Part shown: positions 1 through 8,357 of the stretch, one piece after another | Position numbering within the stretch: position 1 is the stretch's first letter | Layout of the letters: each line of letters opens with the position of its first letter | Assembly: GCA_946402275.1 (NCBI GenBank) | Contig: CAMIVY010000017.1 | Span: 1-64,000 of the forward strand | DNA from: an uncultured Prevotella sp. | Lineage (GTDB): Bacteria > Bacteroidota > Bacteroidia > Bacteroidales > Bacteroidaceae | Direction: 5' to 3' | Length of the DNA stretch: 64,000 nt | Made by a program: the position numbers and the translations under genes | Notes under the pieces: model-generated | What the model saw: only the letters and a program-made list of their open reading frames with translations | Told to the model about the DNA's origin: nothing | The model's database searches: none

Positions 1-460
1 TTGCCCCTGCGTCTCTTGCCTGCTTGACAGCAGCAGGTACGATTTCCGTCAGGAACTTGCTGGCGTTGTCCTCTAATCCTACTGTCGCACCGACTAATTT
101 GATGGCGTTAGCCATCGAGTAGTGTGCATGTCCGTTGCCGCAACCAGGCATAACAAGTCCCTTGCCGGTATAGTCCACCACCTCGGTCTTGCCTGCCTCG
201 ATATAGGCTTCGGCTCCCGTCTTGTCGCCTACATAGATGTACTTGCCGTCCTTCACCGCAAAAGCCTCTACCACCTTATTGTCATCAGAGGTGAAAATCT
301 TTCCATAGACCACAAGATCAGCCTTTTCGGAAGTGGAGCCTCCATTACTTGGATTGTCATTGCTTGAGCAGCTGGCAAGCATACCCATTGCGATGATAAC
401 ACTCAAAACTACGATGCACGACAGCATCTTCTTAACACTCATGTGAACTGTTTGTTTCAT
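1..460 (-). CDS. Amidohydrolase lipoprotein, 5' part only
   Basis: The reading frame starts at an ATG at 460 and runs off the left edge, so only about 153 N-terminal residues are present. A lipoprotein signal peptide is visible, with lipobox LASC and the lipidated Cys at residue 31, so the protein should be membrane-anchored. After it comes the start of a YtcJ-like amidohydrolase (amidohydrolase family 3), including the metal-binding HxH in CGNGHAHYSM. It closely resembles the amidohydrolase half of the next gene (LVVYGKIFTS, AFAVKDGKYIYVGDK), so the two are tandem paralogs. This copy has a signal peptide and no alpha/beta-hydrolase part; the other is the reverse. The substrate is unknown. 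Confidence 0.85.
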   Translation of the reverse strand, partial: MKQTVHMSVKKMLSCIVVLSVIIAMGMLASCSSNDNPSNGGSTSEKADLVVYGKIFTSDDNKVVEAFAVKDGKYIYVGDKTGAEAYIEAGKTEVVDYTGKGLVMPGCGNGHAHYSMANAIKLVGATVGLEDNASKFLTEIVPAAVKQARDAGA

Positions 461-494
461 TTTATTTTATTTCTTATTTGTTATGCTTATTATC

Positions 495-3122
495 TTACAT
501 GGAGAAAACCTTCTTTCCCTCGAAGTAGGTGGCAGTGGGCTTGGCCTCGTGAATCTCCGTCACAGGGCAGGTCAGCACGTCCTTGTTGACGAGCAGGAAG
601 TCGGCATACTTGCCGGTCTTGATGCTGCCTCTCTCATCCTCGATGAACATCTGCTTGGCAACGTTGAGGGTCAGGGCGGCGAGGGCCTGTTCGCGGGTCA
701 GCAGTTCTTCGGGCCACCATGGGGTGTCGTCCTCGCCGTGAAGTTGCCCGGTCACAGCAAGCTCCATCACGCCAAACGGATCGTCGGGACTGCCGCTTGT
801 TGCCGGATAGTCGGTGTGAGAGCACATGGTTATGCCGTTGTCGAAATATGATTTCATCGGATATGACTTGTCCTCCTGTCCTACAGGTGCCAGTCCCTTC
901 TCCCGGATATAGCCGGCCAACCAAGAGGGGCCGCGATGCCACAGCATGCCCGCAACGACATATATGTCGTGGTCGGCCATCCGCTGATAATCCTGTGCAT
1001 TGACGTTACGTGCGTGTACCAGCGTATTGCGCATTTCGTCCCTTCCGCCATTGGCATAGGCACTGACAACGTAATTGACAGCCTTGTTGCCCATGGTGTG
1101 TATGTGCATGGTCATATCGATGGCATTCGTCTTGCGCGTGATGTCTGTCAGCTCCTCTTCTGTCCAGTTGGCGAGACCCTGGTGACCGTCAGGATAGAGT
1201 GGTTCCACAAATCCTGTGCCACCTTCGACCGTACCGTCCATGAAGAGCTTGAGCCAGTTGGTCTTTACACGTGTGGTGGCGAATTGCTGGACTGCAGCGG
1301 CCTTGGCCAAGGACTCGTCCACATTCATCCAGCTTTCCATCTCATAGCTCAGACCCAGCACGAATTTCATGTCGCCGGCCTTGTCCATCTGCTGGGCGGC
1401 CTTGTAGAAATTGTCGTTATAGAAATAGTTGCCCCAACCGTCGACATACATGGTGTAGCCCTCCGACAACAGCTGCTCCTGGATTTTGACCATATTGGCC
1501 TTTGCCACGTCAACGGTATAGAGATTGTCATTGTCGAGGAAGGAACGTGTGTAGGTGCCTGCCTGCTCCTTCAACAGTCCGGTAGGCGTACCGTCAGGAC
1601 CCATCACGATCTCGCCGCCGCGAATGTCTTTCTCCTTTTTAAGCACCGTGCCGTCGGCCTTCATAATGCCGGCCTTGACCAGGCAGAGGGTGTTGGCTAG
1701 TCCCTTGTGGCCTTCGTCATCCGCGAAGTAAATGGGAATGTCGCTGCAGATGGCGTCCAGCTGCTGTCGGGTGGGCATCTTCTCAAGGAAGCCTATATAA
1801 TTCCATCCGAAACCAAAGACGGTCTTCGCCCCTGTCTCCCTGGCTTTCTTGACAGCGGTGGGAACTGTTTCATTCAAGAACTTCTCTGGGTCAAATTTAT
1901 CAGTGACTATTGTTCCGACAGACGGCAAGGCGACACCCATGGAATAGTGTGCGTGGCCATTGCCGCAACTGGGCATTACAAGTCCTTTTCCGCTGTAGTC
2001 GATTACCTCAGTCTTGCCAGACTCGATGAAAGCCTCGGCCCCCGCCTTGTCGCCTACGTACACGTATCTGCCGTCTTTCACGGCAAAGGCTTCTACATTC
2101 AGATTGTCCTCTGAAGTGAAAATCTTGCCATAGACCACGAGGTCTACAACGGTCTTTACACGGTCTTGTGGCATGTACCTTTTGTAGGTTGCGATGCGCT
2201 TCGCCACGTTATCCTTGATATTGTTATAGAAGTAGGTGTAGTCGTTGTCGTGACGGGCATCCGGGCCGAAGAACTGAGCAGCGACCTTGATGACCTCCTC
2301 TGGCATTGGTGGAATCTGTGCGTTCGTCACGACTACACCGCGCGCAAGATTGATCTGCGCGTCAACACCGATGTCGGCTATCTTTGCCTCGCCGGTATTC
2401 TCGTCCTCCACCAGCGATCCTAAGTTCAGGCTTGCCGGTGCGTAGGTCTCGTCGAGTTTCCAGTTCAGCGGGTTGATGCAGATTCCGTGTGGCAGCATGG
2501 CACAGTTTGGTGCGTTCTGCTCCATATTCTTGGGTCCCTCGGTGTTCCAGCTGACGATAACGCCTGCATCGGTCTCGCCCGTGGCAAATTTCAGGTGCGG
2601 ATAGGACTCCAGGTCTTCCTTCGTAATGGAGTAGCCAATGACGTAGGCGGCGACCATGCGCTCGTAGCGGTCAGGGTGCTCCTTGAAGTATTTCTTCAGT
2701 ACGAGCCTGACGATGGCCGAGCCCTGGCTGTGACCTGTGATGATGAACGGCCGCCCCTCGTTGTAGTGCTCGAAATAGTAGTCGAGTGCGGCAGTAATGT
2801 CGTCGTAACACTGGCCGGAAATGGCTGCGTCAATGTTTCCCGTCTTTTTGTACACCTCACCCGCATAGCGCAAGCCAGACTGGCGGTAATAGGGTACAAA
2901 CACGTTGGTGGAGTCCTCATACACGCTTGCGTGTGCATTATATTCAAGCACCACGCCCTGCAGCATCTCTTCGTTGTCGAGTGTGGCATAGTCGGGAGCT
3001 CCCTCCACGAGACTTCCCATAATGTATTCTGTTGCATAGATGTAGAACGTGTCAACATCCTTGGTAATTTCCGGAATCTGGTACCAATTGGCCTTCCTAG
3101 AGTAATCGATCTTTTCCTTCAT
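495..3122 (-). CDS. DUF3089-like alpha/beta hydrolase fused to YtcJ-like amidohydrolase
   Basis: This is a two-domain protein of about 875 residues. The first ~325 residues resemble DUF3089 (alpha/beta-hydrolase fold) with the nucleophile elbow GHSQGS at about residues 130-135. The rest is a metal-dependent amidohydrolase starting near VDLVVYGKIF, with HAH metal ligands at residues 390-392 and late motifs such as SHTDYPAT. No signal peptide is visible, unlike the paralog to its left. The frame could also start at an ATG at 3167; 3122 was chosen because the hydrolase domain begins almost at once. A -7-like box (TACTTTTG on the minus strand, 3189-3196) lies upstream. Each domain is recognisable; the fusion looks real because the frame is open throughout, but a joined pair of once-separate genes cannot be excluded. 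Confidence 0.85.
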   Translation of the reverse strand: MKEKIDYSRKANWYQIPEITKDVDTFYIYATEYIMGSLVEGAPDYATLDNEEMLQGVVLEYNAHASVYEDSTNVFVPYYRQSGLRYAGEVYKKTGNIDAAISGQCYDDITAALDYYFEHYNEGRPFIITGHSQGSAIVRLVLKKYFKEHPDRYERMVAAYVIGYSITKEDLESYPHLKFATGETDAGVIVSWNTEGPKNMEQNAPNCAMLPHGICINPLNWKLDETYAPASLNLGSLVEDENTGEAKIADIGVDAQINLARGVVVTNAQIPPMPEEVIKVAAQFFGPDARHDNDYTYFYNNIKDNVAKRIATYKRYMPQDRVKTVVDLVVYGKIFTSEDNLNVEAFAVKDGRYVYVGDKAGAEAFIESGKTEVIDYSGKGLVMPSCGNGHAHYSMGVALPSVGTIVTDKFDPEKFLNETVPTAVKKARETGAKTVFGFGWNYIGFLEKMPTRQQLDAICSDIPIYFADDEGHKGLANTLCLVKAGIMKADGTVLKKEKDIRGGEIVMGPDGTPTGLLKEQAGTYTRSFLDNDNLYTVDVAKANMVKIQEQLLSEGYTMYVDGWGNYFYNDNFYKAAQQMDKAGDMKFVLGLSYEMESWMNVDESLAKAAAVQQFATTRVKTNWLKLFMDGTVEGGTGFVEPLYPDGHQGLANWTEEELTDITRKTNAIDMTMHIHTMGNKAVNYVVSAYANGGRDEMRNTLVHARNVNAQDYQRMADHDIYVVAGMLWHRGPSWLAGYIREKGLAPVGQEDKSYPMKSYFDNGITMCSHTDYPATSGSPDDPFGVMELAVTGQLHGEDDTPWWPEELLTREQALAALTLNVAKQMFIEDERGSIKTGKYADFLLVNKDVLTCPVTEIHEAKPTATYFEGKKVFSM

Positions 3123-3289
3123 AAATTTTGCTGCTTTTAAATATTGGTTACAAATGCGTAATGTCATGACCAAGTAATGGTTTCATTTGCAAAAGTAAGC
3201 ATAATTCCCCATAAAAAATAGTCGTGAGCACTTGGTGCAGCAGATTTTGCTGATTCTGAAACAATATTTTGCTGATTCTGAAAAACGGC

Positions 3290-4447
3290 CTATGATTCCT
3301 TACCCATCTCGCGCATCCAGGCTGTCACGGTCTGTCCCTTCAGTTGCTTGAATGCGGCACTGAAGGTAGTGTAGCTTCGGTAGCCACTCTCGAAAGCCAG
3401 TTGTCTGGCGGTGATGTGGCGCTGGGTAGCAACTGCCTGACGGTAGAGACTCATAAACCGGTCGATACGCAAACTGTTGATATAGGCGTTATAGGTCATA
3501 CCCTGACGGGAGAAATACTGGCTGAGATAGAGACGGTTGGTGCCAATGGCTTTGGCCAGCTGAGAGATGGACAGGTCGTGCTGCAGGTAGAGCTGAGAAT
3601 CTATGCAGTGTTTTTGCAGCAAGGGACCGATTTTGTCGTGAATGGTTTGTGGAACCTCACAGTTGTCTACGCCTTCCGGCGGGCATTGGCAAATCCCATC
3701 CTCAAGGGAACCGCCTGCTGGCTCCTGTTCCAGGGTTACGGCCTTGTCCTCTATACTTAGGTCGCTTAACGTCTCAACCCGCCACACGAGGAAGCAGACA
3801 AGTATAATACAATCCAACTGCGTGATGTATTTATAGGCCGGAACTATAGCTTCAAGTGTATAAAGGAAAAGTACTAACATAACAACTGCCAGTACCACAA
3901 AACTTTGCCACATCTCCTTATGCTCCAGATCGGCATAGTTATCGCATAGCCAACGGCCGTATTGCCGCACCTCGCGTACCATATATACTATTAAGCCGAT
4001 GCAAAGCAACAGATAATAGGCAAATAATACCGGTAAAAGGGCATCACTACGGTTGACACAGCATATCACCAGCCCAACGACGATTGGCATGAACATCACA
4101 AAGACAGGCCATAGCGGACGCCTGCGGTCTTGTAGCATAGAGAGCAATACGACGATTGCAAAAGGGAAAAGCGTCATGAAGTCGAGTGTACCACCTATGG
4201 TATTGCACAGCATGATATCTGCAGCAGAGGTGAGATAGAAAATGGGCAGATACCACAGGTGGCTCAGTGTCAGGCTGGCAAAGAAGGCGGCAGCCCATCG
4301 GCGTAAGTGCACTGGCGAAGTGATGTCTGGGGCTATGGCATTGCTCCGGCGGAACAGCAGATAGCAGCATGCTACTAAAGACAGCATGGCCGATGCCCCA
4401 TAAAGTATCGTGTAGAGGTCATCTTCTCGAATCAATTGCTCGAACAT
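3290..4447 (-). CDS. Membrane-anchored AraC-family transcriptional regulator
   Basis: A 385-residue protein. Residues 1 to about 225 hold roughly six to seven hydrophobic segments (for example LYGASAMLSLVACCYLLF and FVVLAVVMLVLFLYTL). The last ~100 residues are an AraC-type double helix-turn-helix (LSISQLAKAIGTNRLYLSQY and ARQLAFESGYRSYTTFSAAF). This membrane-plus-AraC layout is common in Prevotella and suggests a regulator that senses a signal at the membrane. It lies just upstream of the amidohydrolase fusion gene on the same strand (about 170 bp to the next start), so that gene is a plausible target. The ligand is unknown. Confidence 0.9.
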   Translation of the reverse strand: MFEQLIREDDLYTILYGASAMLSLVACCYLLFRRSNAIAPDITSPVHLRRWAAAFFASLTLSHLWYLPIFYLTSAADIMLCNTIGGTLDFMTLFPFAIVVLLSMLQDRRRPLWPVFVMFMPIVVGLVICCVNRSDALLPVLFAYYLLLCIGLIVYMVREVRQYGRWLCDNYADLEHKEMWQSFVVLAVVMLVLFLYTLEAIVPAYKYITQLDCIILVCFLVWRVETLSDLSIEDKAVTLEQEPAGGSLEDGICQCPPEGVDNCEVPQTIHDKIGPLLQKHCIDSQLYLQHDLSISQLAKAIGTNRLYLSQYFSRQGMTYNAYINSLRIDRFMSLYRQAVATQRHITARQLAFESGYRSYTTFSAAFKQLKGQTVTAWMREMGKES

Positions 4448-4453
4448 GATTTT

Positions 4454-4858
4454 TTACTTCAACAGTTTTCTACCTTTATTTCCTTCCAGCACTTGCATTT
4501 GCTGGATAGCAATCTGGTTCAGTTTCACAAATCTTTCGTCCTGTGGTACTCCATCATTGATAAGCACAGCATTGATATTCTCCATATTCGACAGGCATTA
4601 TCAATTCGTTGATGGTAGCGTAGTGCGGATATTGCCTTTTAGGTCGGGATTTGCCTCTCGCCATTGCTTGGCGGTCATCCCAAACATGGCCACGTTAAGC
4701 ACATCTGCCTCTTCTGCATAGATGTTAGCTATAACTCCGTTGGGGTCTGCGGCATTTTTCTGCCTAGCGATGTCTGTGATGCTAATGTAATCTATACCAT
4801 CTTTTGACATAGTCTTGATAGCTACATCTTTAACGATAATCTCATTCTTCTTTGCCAT
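4454..4858 (-). pseudogene. Decayed KilA-N domain (phage-type) gene
   Basis: The frame opens as MAKKNEIIVKDVAI and continues with YISITDIARQKN, the start of a KilA-N DNA-binding domain. It then jumps straight to the conserved C-terminal part (EADVLNVAMFGMTAKQWREA). In intact relatives a stretch of about a hundred residues separates these, so the middle has been deleted. The frame then breaks near 4618. Reading the other frames recovers the rest: YATINEL, then after one extra base CLSNMENINAVLINDGVPQ and the tail EGNKGRKLLK with stop at 4454-4456. So one internal deletion and two frameshifts are visible. KilA-N proteins are typical of phages and genomic islands; this looks like a leftover of such an element. 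Confidence 0.85.
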
Positions 4859-5245
4859 AGGATAGTCTCTAATATAAATTATGTGTGCAAAGGTAGCATA
4901 AAATCATGAGACAAAAGAACAATAGGCGAAAAATCCCTCATAAGTTTTGTAATTTCGTTTTTCCTGTGTACCTTTGCCCCCGACAAAGAACCATTCTTGC
5001 GTCCCTTCGGTAGCAAGCGAGCGGAGCTCGAGCGGAAACAAGCTGGTGGCTCAGCGTCGAGTGGTCTTACAATACGCATATCGCGGCAGAATACGGAAAT
5101 CAGAAGGTTTCCAAAATGTAACCTCGAAAACTGCGTTATCTCCCAAACCTCCGATAAACAAAGATGGTTTGAGATTTCTTCCAAAGTTACGAAAAAAAGA
5201 GGAAGAATCCAAATTTATGTGTAACTTTGCAGCAAAATTTTAAAT
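4859..5245. other. Intergenic region with an A2-type repeat and a -7 box
   Basis: No convincing gene was found. Bases 5012-5036 (GCAAGCGAGCGGAGCTCGAG and flanks) closely match the repeat at 12482-12507 in reverse complement. Near the right end TAACTTTG (5222-5229) matches the Bacteroidetes -7 box and would serve the acetyltransferase starting at 5246. The short open frames here have no recognisable domain and atypical composition, and were left out. Confidence 0.5.
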
Positions 5246-5710
5246 ATGGTACTCGAGCAAGAATTAGTTTTGCACAAGAAATCATTCCAGGAGTTGACAG
5301 TGGATGAGCTATACGAACTCTTGAGGGTGCGTAGCGAGGTGTTCGTGGTAGAGCAGAATTGCGTCTATCAGGATATGGACGGTGATGACCAGAAGTCCAT
5401 CCATCTGTGGCTGACAATGGCTGGAAAGGTAGTAGCCTTGGCTCGCGTCTGTCCTGCCGGTACTCACATGAAGGAAATTTCCATCGGCAGAGTCATCACT
5501 ACCGAGCGAGGCAAAGGTTATGGCAAGCAGATAATGCTCCATGCCATTGATGTAGCCAGAGAGCATTTTGGAGCAAAACTGATTGACATTGAGGCACAGG
5601 AGTATGCGAAAGGATTCTATGAAAGTGTAGGCTTCCAACAGTCCTCCGACACCTTTATGCTCGACGACATTCCCCACATTAAAATGACTTGGAAAAATCT
5701 AACAGACTGA
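5246..5710 (+). CDS. ElaA-like GNAT N-acetyltransferase
   Basis: A 154-residue GNAT-fold acetyltransferase of the ElaA type. The family signature near the N-terminus (LYELLRVRSEVFVVEQNCVY) and the acetyl-CoA loop region (IGRVITTERGKGYGKQIM) are both visible, followed by YAKGFYESVGF. The length is normal. It would move an acetyl group from acetyl-CoA to an unknown amine; ElaA substrates are not established. It stands alone, with a -7 box TAACTTTG at 5222-5229. Confidence 0.9.
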   Translation: MVLEQELVLHKKSFQELTVDELYELLRVRSEVFVVEQNCVYQDMDGDDQKSIHLWLTMAGKVVALARVCPAGTHMKEISIGRVITTERGKGYGKQIMLHAIDVAREHFGAKLIDIEAQEYAKGFYESVGFQQSSDTFMLDDIPHIKMTWKNLTD

Positions 5711-5839
5711 TAAATCGGGATTATACGAGAACCGTATGAATAAATAACAGAAATTCCAATTCTGATACTTTAAGCTTCTCACGGGGGATTTCCTTTCAAA
5801 AAAAGGACACGGGGATTCTCAGAAATGGGAGTCCCTCTT

Positions 5840-6076
5840 TTACATGTAAAACACGAACTTTGTTCCATTCGAGCCTACACCATCATAATCTGCAGGAACT
5901 GGAAACTGATTGATAAGCGCATCGGCATCTTCCTCCTCCAGACACTTGGTAATCTCCAGCTCAATGGCCATCCGTCGTTCATTATAGATCAGATTCCAGA
6001 TACATTCACCCAGAACGGCATTTACTACCGTTCTTATCTCGTCCTGAGTGCGCCAGATGGCATCAAAGTCTTTCAT
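5840..6076 (-). CDS. Small hypothetical protein coupled to maa
   Basis: A 78-residue acidic protein (MKDFDAIWRTQDEIRTVVNA...) with no domain I recognise. The chosen ATG at 6076 overlaps the stop codon of the upstream acetyltransferase gene (ATGA), a usual sign of translational coupling; a start seven codons earlier would lie deeper in that gene. No signal peptide or membrane segment is visible. Confidence 0.65.
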   Translation of the reverse strand: MKDFDAIWRTQDEIRTVVNAVLGECIWNLIYNERRMAIELEITKCLEEEDADALINQFPVPADYDGVGSNGTKFVFYM

Positions 6077-6627
6077 AGATTCTTTATGATCTTGCAAGGG
6101 TTTCCTACGGCAATGGTATTTGACGGAATATCATCAACCACGACGGAGCCGGCTCCGATAGTGACATTATCGCCGATGGTTACTCCTGGAAGGATGGTCA
6201 CGCTACCTCCAATCCATACGTTATGACCAATGGCGACAGGCTTTGCCCATTCCTGACGGCTGTTGCGCTCCACAGGATTGGTACTATGACAGGCGGTGTA
6301 GATGCTGACATTAGGGCCAATAAAACAGTCATCGCCGATGGTAACATGGGCTTCATCGAGGACGGTGAAGTTGAAGTTGGCAAAGAACCGTTTGCCGATG
6401 CTTATCTGTTTGCCATAGTCGCAGCGAAATGGCTGATTGATAAGAAAGTCATCATCTGCCACATGACCAAGCAAGCCCTTCAGGATTTCCTTCATCCGCT
6501 GGGTTTCTGACGGACGCAGGGAGTTATATTCATAAAGAACCTCTCTTGTCGCCATCAGTTCTTCTATCAGTTCTGGGTCAACGGCAGAATAGACCTCACC
6601 CGCCAACATTTTTTCTTTCTCTGTCAT
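6073..6627 (-). CDS. Maltose/galactoside O-acetyltransferase-like (hexapeptide repeat)
   Basis: A 184-residue left-handed beta-helix acetyltransferase of the Maa/LacA type. The N-terminal Maa cap (EKEKMLAGEVYSAVDPEL) is followed by hexapeptide turns (VTIGDDCFIGPNVSIYT, GHNVWIGGSVTILPGVTIG, GAGSVVVDDIPSNTIAVGNP). The catalytic His lies in TACHSTNP. These enzymes acetylate sugars from acetyl-CoA. The gene is 4 bp downstream of a HxlR regulator and overlaps the next small gene, so the three form an operon. Confidence 0.93.
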   Translation of the reverse strand: MTEKEKMLAGEVYSAVDPELIEELMATREVLYEYNSLRPSETQRMKEILKGLLGHVADDDFLINQPFRCDYGKQISIGKRFFANFNFTVLDEAHVTIGDDCFIGPNVSIYTACHSTNPVERNSRQEWAKPVAIGHNVWIGGSVTILPGVTIGDNVTIGAGSVVVDDIPSNTIAVGNPCKIIKNL

Positions 6628-6631
6628 ACGC

Positions 6632-6976
6632 TCAATCGGTTACCACTTCATTGAAATGTTCTTTTCCCCAGGCTATCAGAGCCGTAAGTGCAGGCATCAG
6701 CGATTTGCCTGTGTCTGTCAGGGAATACTCCACTCGGGGTGGAACCTCCGGATAGACCTCACGATGAACAAGGTGACTCTGCTCCAGGTTCTTCAGTGTC
6801 TGCGAGAGCATCTTCTGGGAACAGTCCGTCATCAGCCGACGGATCTCATTAAAACGTAATACGCCTGTCTCGCTGGTGTGAAGCATATAGAGCACCAGCA
6901 TAGACCACTTGTCACCAAAACGACTCACAACTTGCCTGATTGGACAAGCCAAGTACTCTGCTTTAATATCTGCCAT
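6632..6976 (-). CDS. HxlR-family transcriptional regulator
   Basis: A 114-residue winged-helix regulator. The HxlR hallmarks are present: CPIRQV near the N-terminus, then GDKWSMLVLYML, RFNEIRRLM, QKMLSQTLKNLE and the wing EVPPRVEYSLTDTG. Several HxlR proteins respond to thiol, quinone or aldehyde stress through the N-terminal Cys, which is present here (Cys11). It is the first gene of an operon with the acetyltransferase. Its leader contains element B and its probable -7 box is at 7072-7079. Confidence 0.93.
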   Translation of the reverse strand: MADIKAEYLACPIRQVVSRFGDKWSMLVLYMLHTSETGVLRFNEIRRLMTDCSQKMLSQTLKNLEQSHLVHREVYPEVPPRVEYSLTDTGKSLMPALTALIAWGKEHFNEVVTD

Positions 6977-7001
6977 AATTCATGATTTTGCCGCAAGGAC
7001 A

Positions 7002-7049
7002 GTGCAAACCGAACGCAATCGAGCTTGCTCGAATTGCTGAGGTGCAGCC
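7002..7049. repeat. Element B, copy 1 (5' leader repeat)
   Basis: Starts GTGCAAACCGAACGCAATCG and ends GCTGAGGTGCAGCC, with a central hairpin CAATCGAGCTTGCTCGAATTG. It matches the element at 36167-36211 in flanks and layout. Both copies lie between a -7 box and a start codon, so both should be transcribed as part of a 5' leader. Confidence 0.8.
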
Positions 7050-7071
7050 TGTTCTCGCCGTGTTTGCACGG

Positions 7072-7079
7072 CAAAGGTA
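7072..7079 (-). promoter_or_regulatory. Probable -7 box for the HxlR operon
   Basis: TACCTTTG on the minus strand matches the Bacteroidetes TAnnTTTG promoter element. It lies about 95 bases before the HxlR start codon, with element B in between. Confidence 0.55.
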
Positions 7080-7251
7080 ACCAATAGTTACCGAACCACC
7101 AAATTATACTTAGTTAATCTAAGTTAACGTCACTTTCGCAGAAGTCCGATAACATCCCAATTCCTACTTTTTGGTAACTATCTCACCAAAAAGTGCCTTC
7201 TTGTGGGATTGAGGAAAAGGTTGTAATTTTGCGCCCAGTTTAGAACTGGTC

Positions 7252-7318
7252 GCGATGATGCTCACGCTCGGCAGAGCTCAAACGAGTTTGGCTCTGCTCT
7301 CGCTTAATCGCATCATTG
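7252..7318. repeat. Element A, intergenic copy
   Basis: Core GCTCACGCTCGGCAGAGCTC followed by AAACGAGTTTGG and CTCTGCTCTCGCTTAATCGC. The centre folds as AGAGCTCAAAC / GTTTGGCTCT and the outer ends CGATGATG / CATCATTG pair again, so the whole unit is a long imperfect palindrome. It lies upstream of the cupin gene. This is the best-preserved copy and serves as reference for the others at 8238, 9099, 23673 and 43281. Confidence 0.85.
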
Positions 7319-7362
7319 TCAGCGTCAAAACGAACAAATAACATTTTAAACGAATAAAAATT

Positions 7363-7818
7363 ATGAAACAGATTGAGACAATTAAGAGTGGTAAGAACTT
7401 CAGCGCAGTAAGCGTAGGTAAAATGAGTGAGATTATCGAGCACGTGCTTCCGATGGGCCCCAACGTAACCATTCAAGGTAAGGTGTTCGCAGGTCAGGCT
7501 GTAGGTGCAACTGGTAGCGAACTGAGTTTCCAGACGCTCGTTCCCGGTCAGGACAGCGGTTTCCTGCACACCCACAAGACTCACGAGGAACTTTACATTA
7601 TCCTGAAGGGTGAAGGTCAGTATCAGGTGGATGGTGAGATCTTCCCCGTCAGCGAAGGCACCATTGTTCGCGTTGCTCCCGATGGCAAGCGTGCTCTGAA
7701 GAACACGGGCAGCGAGAACCTGACTATGCTCTGCATCCAGTACAAGGCCAATGCCTTCACTGAGGCTGATAGCCCTATGACCGACGGTGTGATTCTGCAG
7801 GAAGAACTGAAATGGTAA
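7363..7818 (+). CDS. Cupin-domain protein
   Basis: A 151-residue single-domain cupin. Cupin motif 1 is visible as HTHKTHEELYIILKGEG, with metal-binding His residues and Glu, and the second motif follows around EGTIVRVAPDGKRALKNTG. Such small cupins bind a metal and may act as dioxygenases, isomerases or binding proteins; the substrate cannot be told. The last codons overlap the next gene (ATGGTAA), so the two are probably co-translated. Confidence 0.85.
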   Translation: MKQIETIKSGKNFSAVSVGKMSEIIEHVLPMGPNVTIQGKVFAGQAVGATGSELSFQTLVPGQDSGFLHTHKTHEELYIILKGEGQYQVDGEIFPVSEGTIVRVAPDGKRALKNTGSENLTMLCIQYKANAFTEADSPMTDGVILQEELKW

Positions 7819-8288
7819 GCGAGATGTTCGACAAAGCAATTCAGTTTCTGAAAGACCACAAAGAGATTGCCCTTGCAACGTGCGAGGGCAATCTTCCTAA
7901 GTTGCGCATCTTCCAGATCATGAAGCAGGAAGGGCATGTGCTCTACTTTGCCACCTCTGCCAAGAAGGCAGTCTATCGGGAGTTACGTCAGAATCCCAAT
8001 GTTGAGGTACTGGCATACGCAGATAATATATCCGTCAGATGCTTAGGCATGGTGAACTTCAATGTGGAGGATGATGTAAAGCGATGGATATACGAGAACA
8101 ATCCCGTACTGCCCCGTCTTTATACGAGCTATGACCAGATGGAATATTTCTGTCTGCCAATAGCTGAGATGGACTATTACGATTTATCTCCGACACCGCC
8201 CGTATTCCAGCATTTCGACCTCATTGCAGGCGAGGTTTGCGATTCAGCGAGAGAATTGCCAAACATGTTTGAGCAATCCCGAGCGTAA
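7812..8288 (+). CDS. Pyridoxamine 5'-phosphate oxidase-family flavin protein with repeat-derived tail
   Basis: A 158-residue protein with a split-barrel FMN-binding fold: FLKDHKEIALATCEGNLPKL, then VLYFATSAKKAVYRELRQNP. Relatives bind FMN or F420. The ATG at 7812 overlaps the cupin stop; an ATG at 7824 is an alternative. The C-terminal 17 codons (CDSARELPNMFEQSRA) are encoded by a copy of element A (8238-8290), which also supplies the stop codon, so the original C-terminus may have been replaced. Confidence 0.85.
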   Translation: MVSEMFDKAIQFLKDHKEIALATCEGNLPKLRIFQIMKQEGHVLYFATSAKKAVYRELRQNPNVEVLAYADNISVRCLGMVNFNVEDDVKRWIYENNPVLPRLYTSYDQMEYFCLPIAEMDYYDLSPTPPVFQHFDLIAGEVCDSARELPNMFEQSRA

Positions 8289-8290
8289 GC
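8238..8290. repeat. Element A, copy at the 3' end of a flavin-protein gene
   Basis: TGCGATTCAGCGAGAGAATT, then GCCAAACATGTTTGAGCAAT and CCCGAGCGTAAGC, aligns along its length with the reverse complement of the 7252-7318 copy. The hairpin is kept (CCAAACATGTTTG) although several stem bases differ. It includes the stop codon of the preceding gene. Confidence 0.8.
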
Positions 8291-8357
8291 AAACTCGACC
8301 GAAGGTCAAGTTGGACAGGGTTTTGTCGGAGATAGATTCTCAAAATGAAAGCCTTTC

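Noticed and set aside
4879..5184. 101-residue minus-strand frame in the gap after the KilA-N remnant
   Set aside because: It has no recognisable domain, an odd composition, and covers an A2-type repeat.
7240..7878. 212-residue minus-strand frame opposite the cupin gene
   Set aside because: It is antisense to a clear cupin and flavin-protein pair, and part of it is translated element A.
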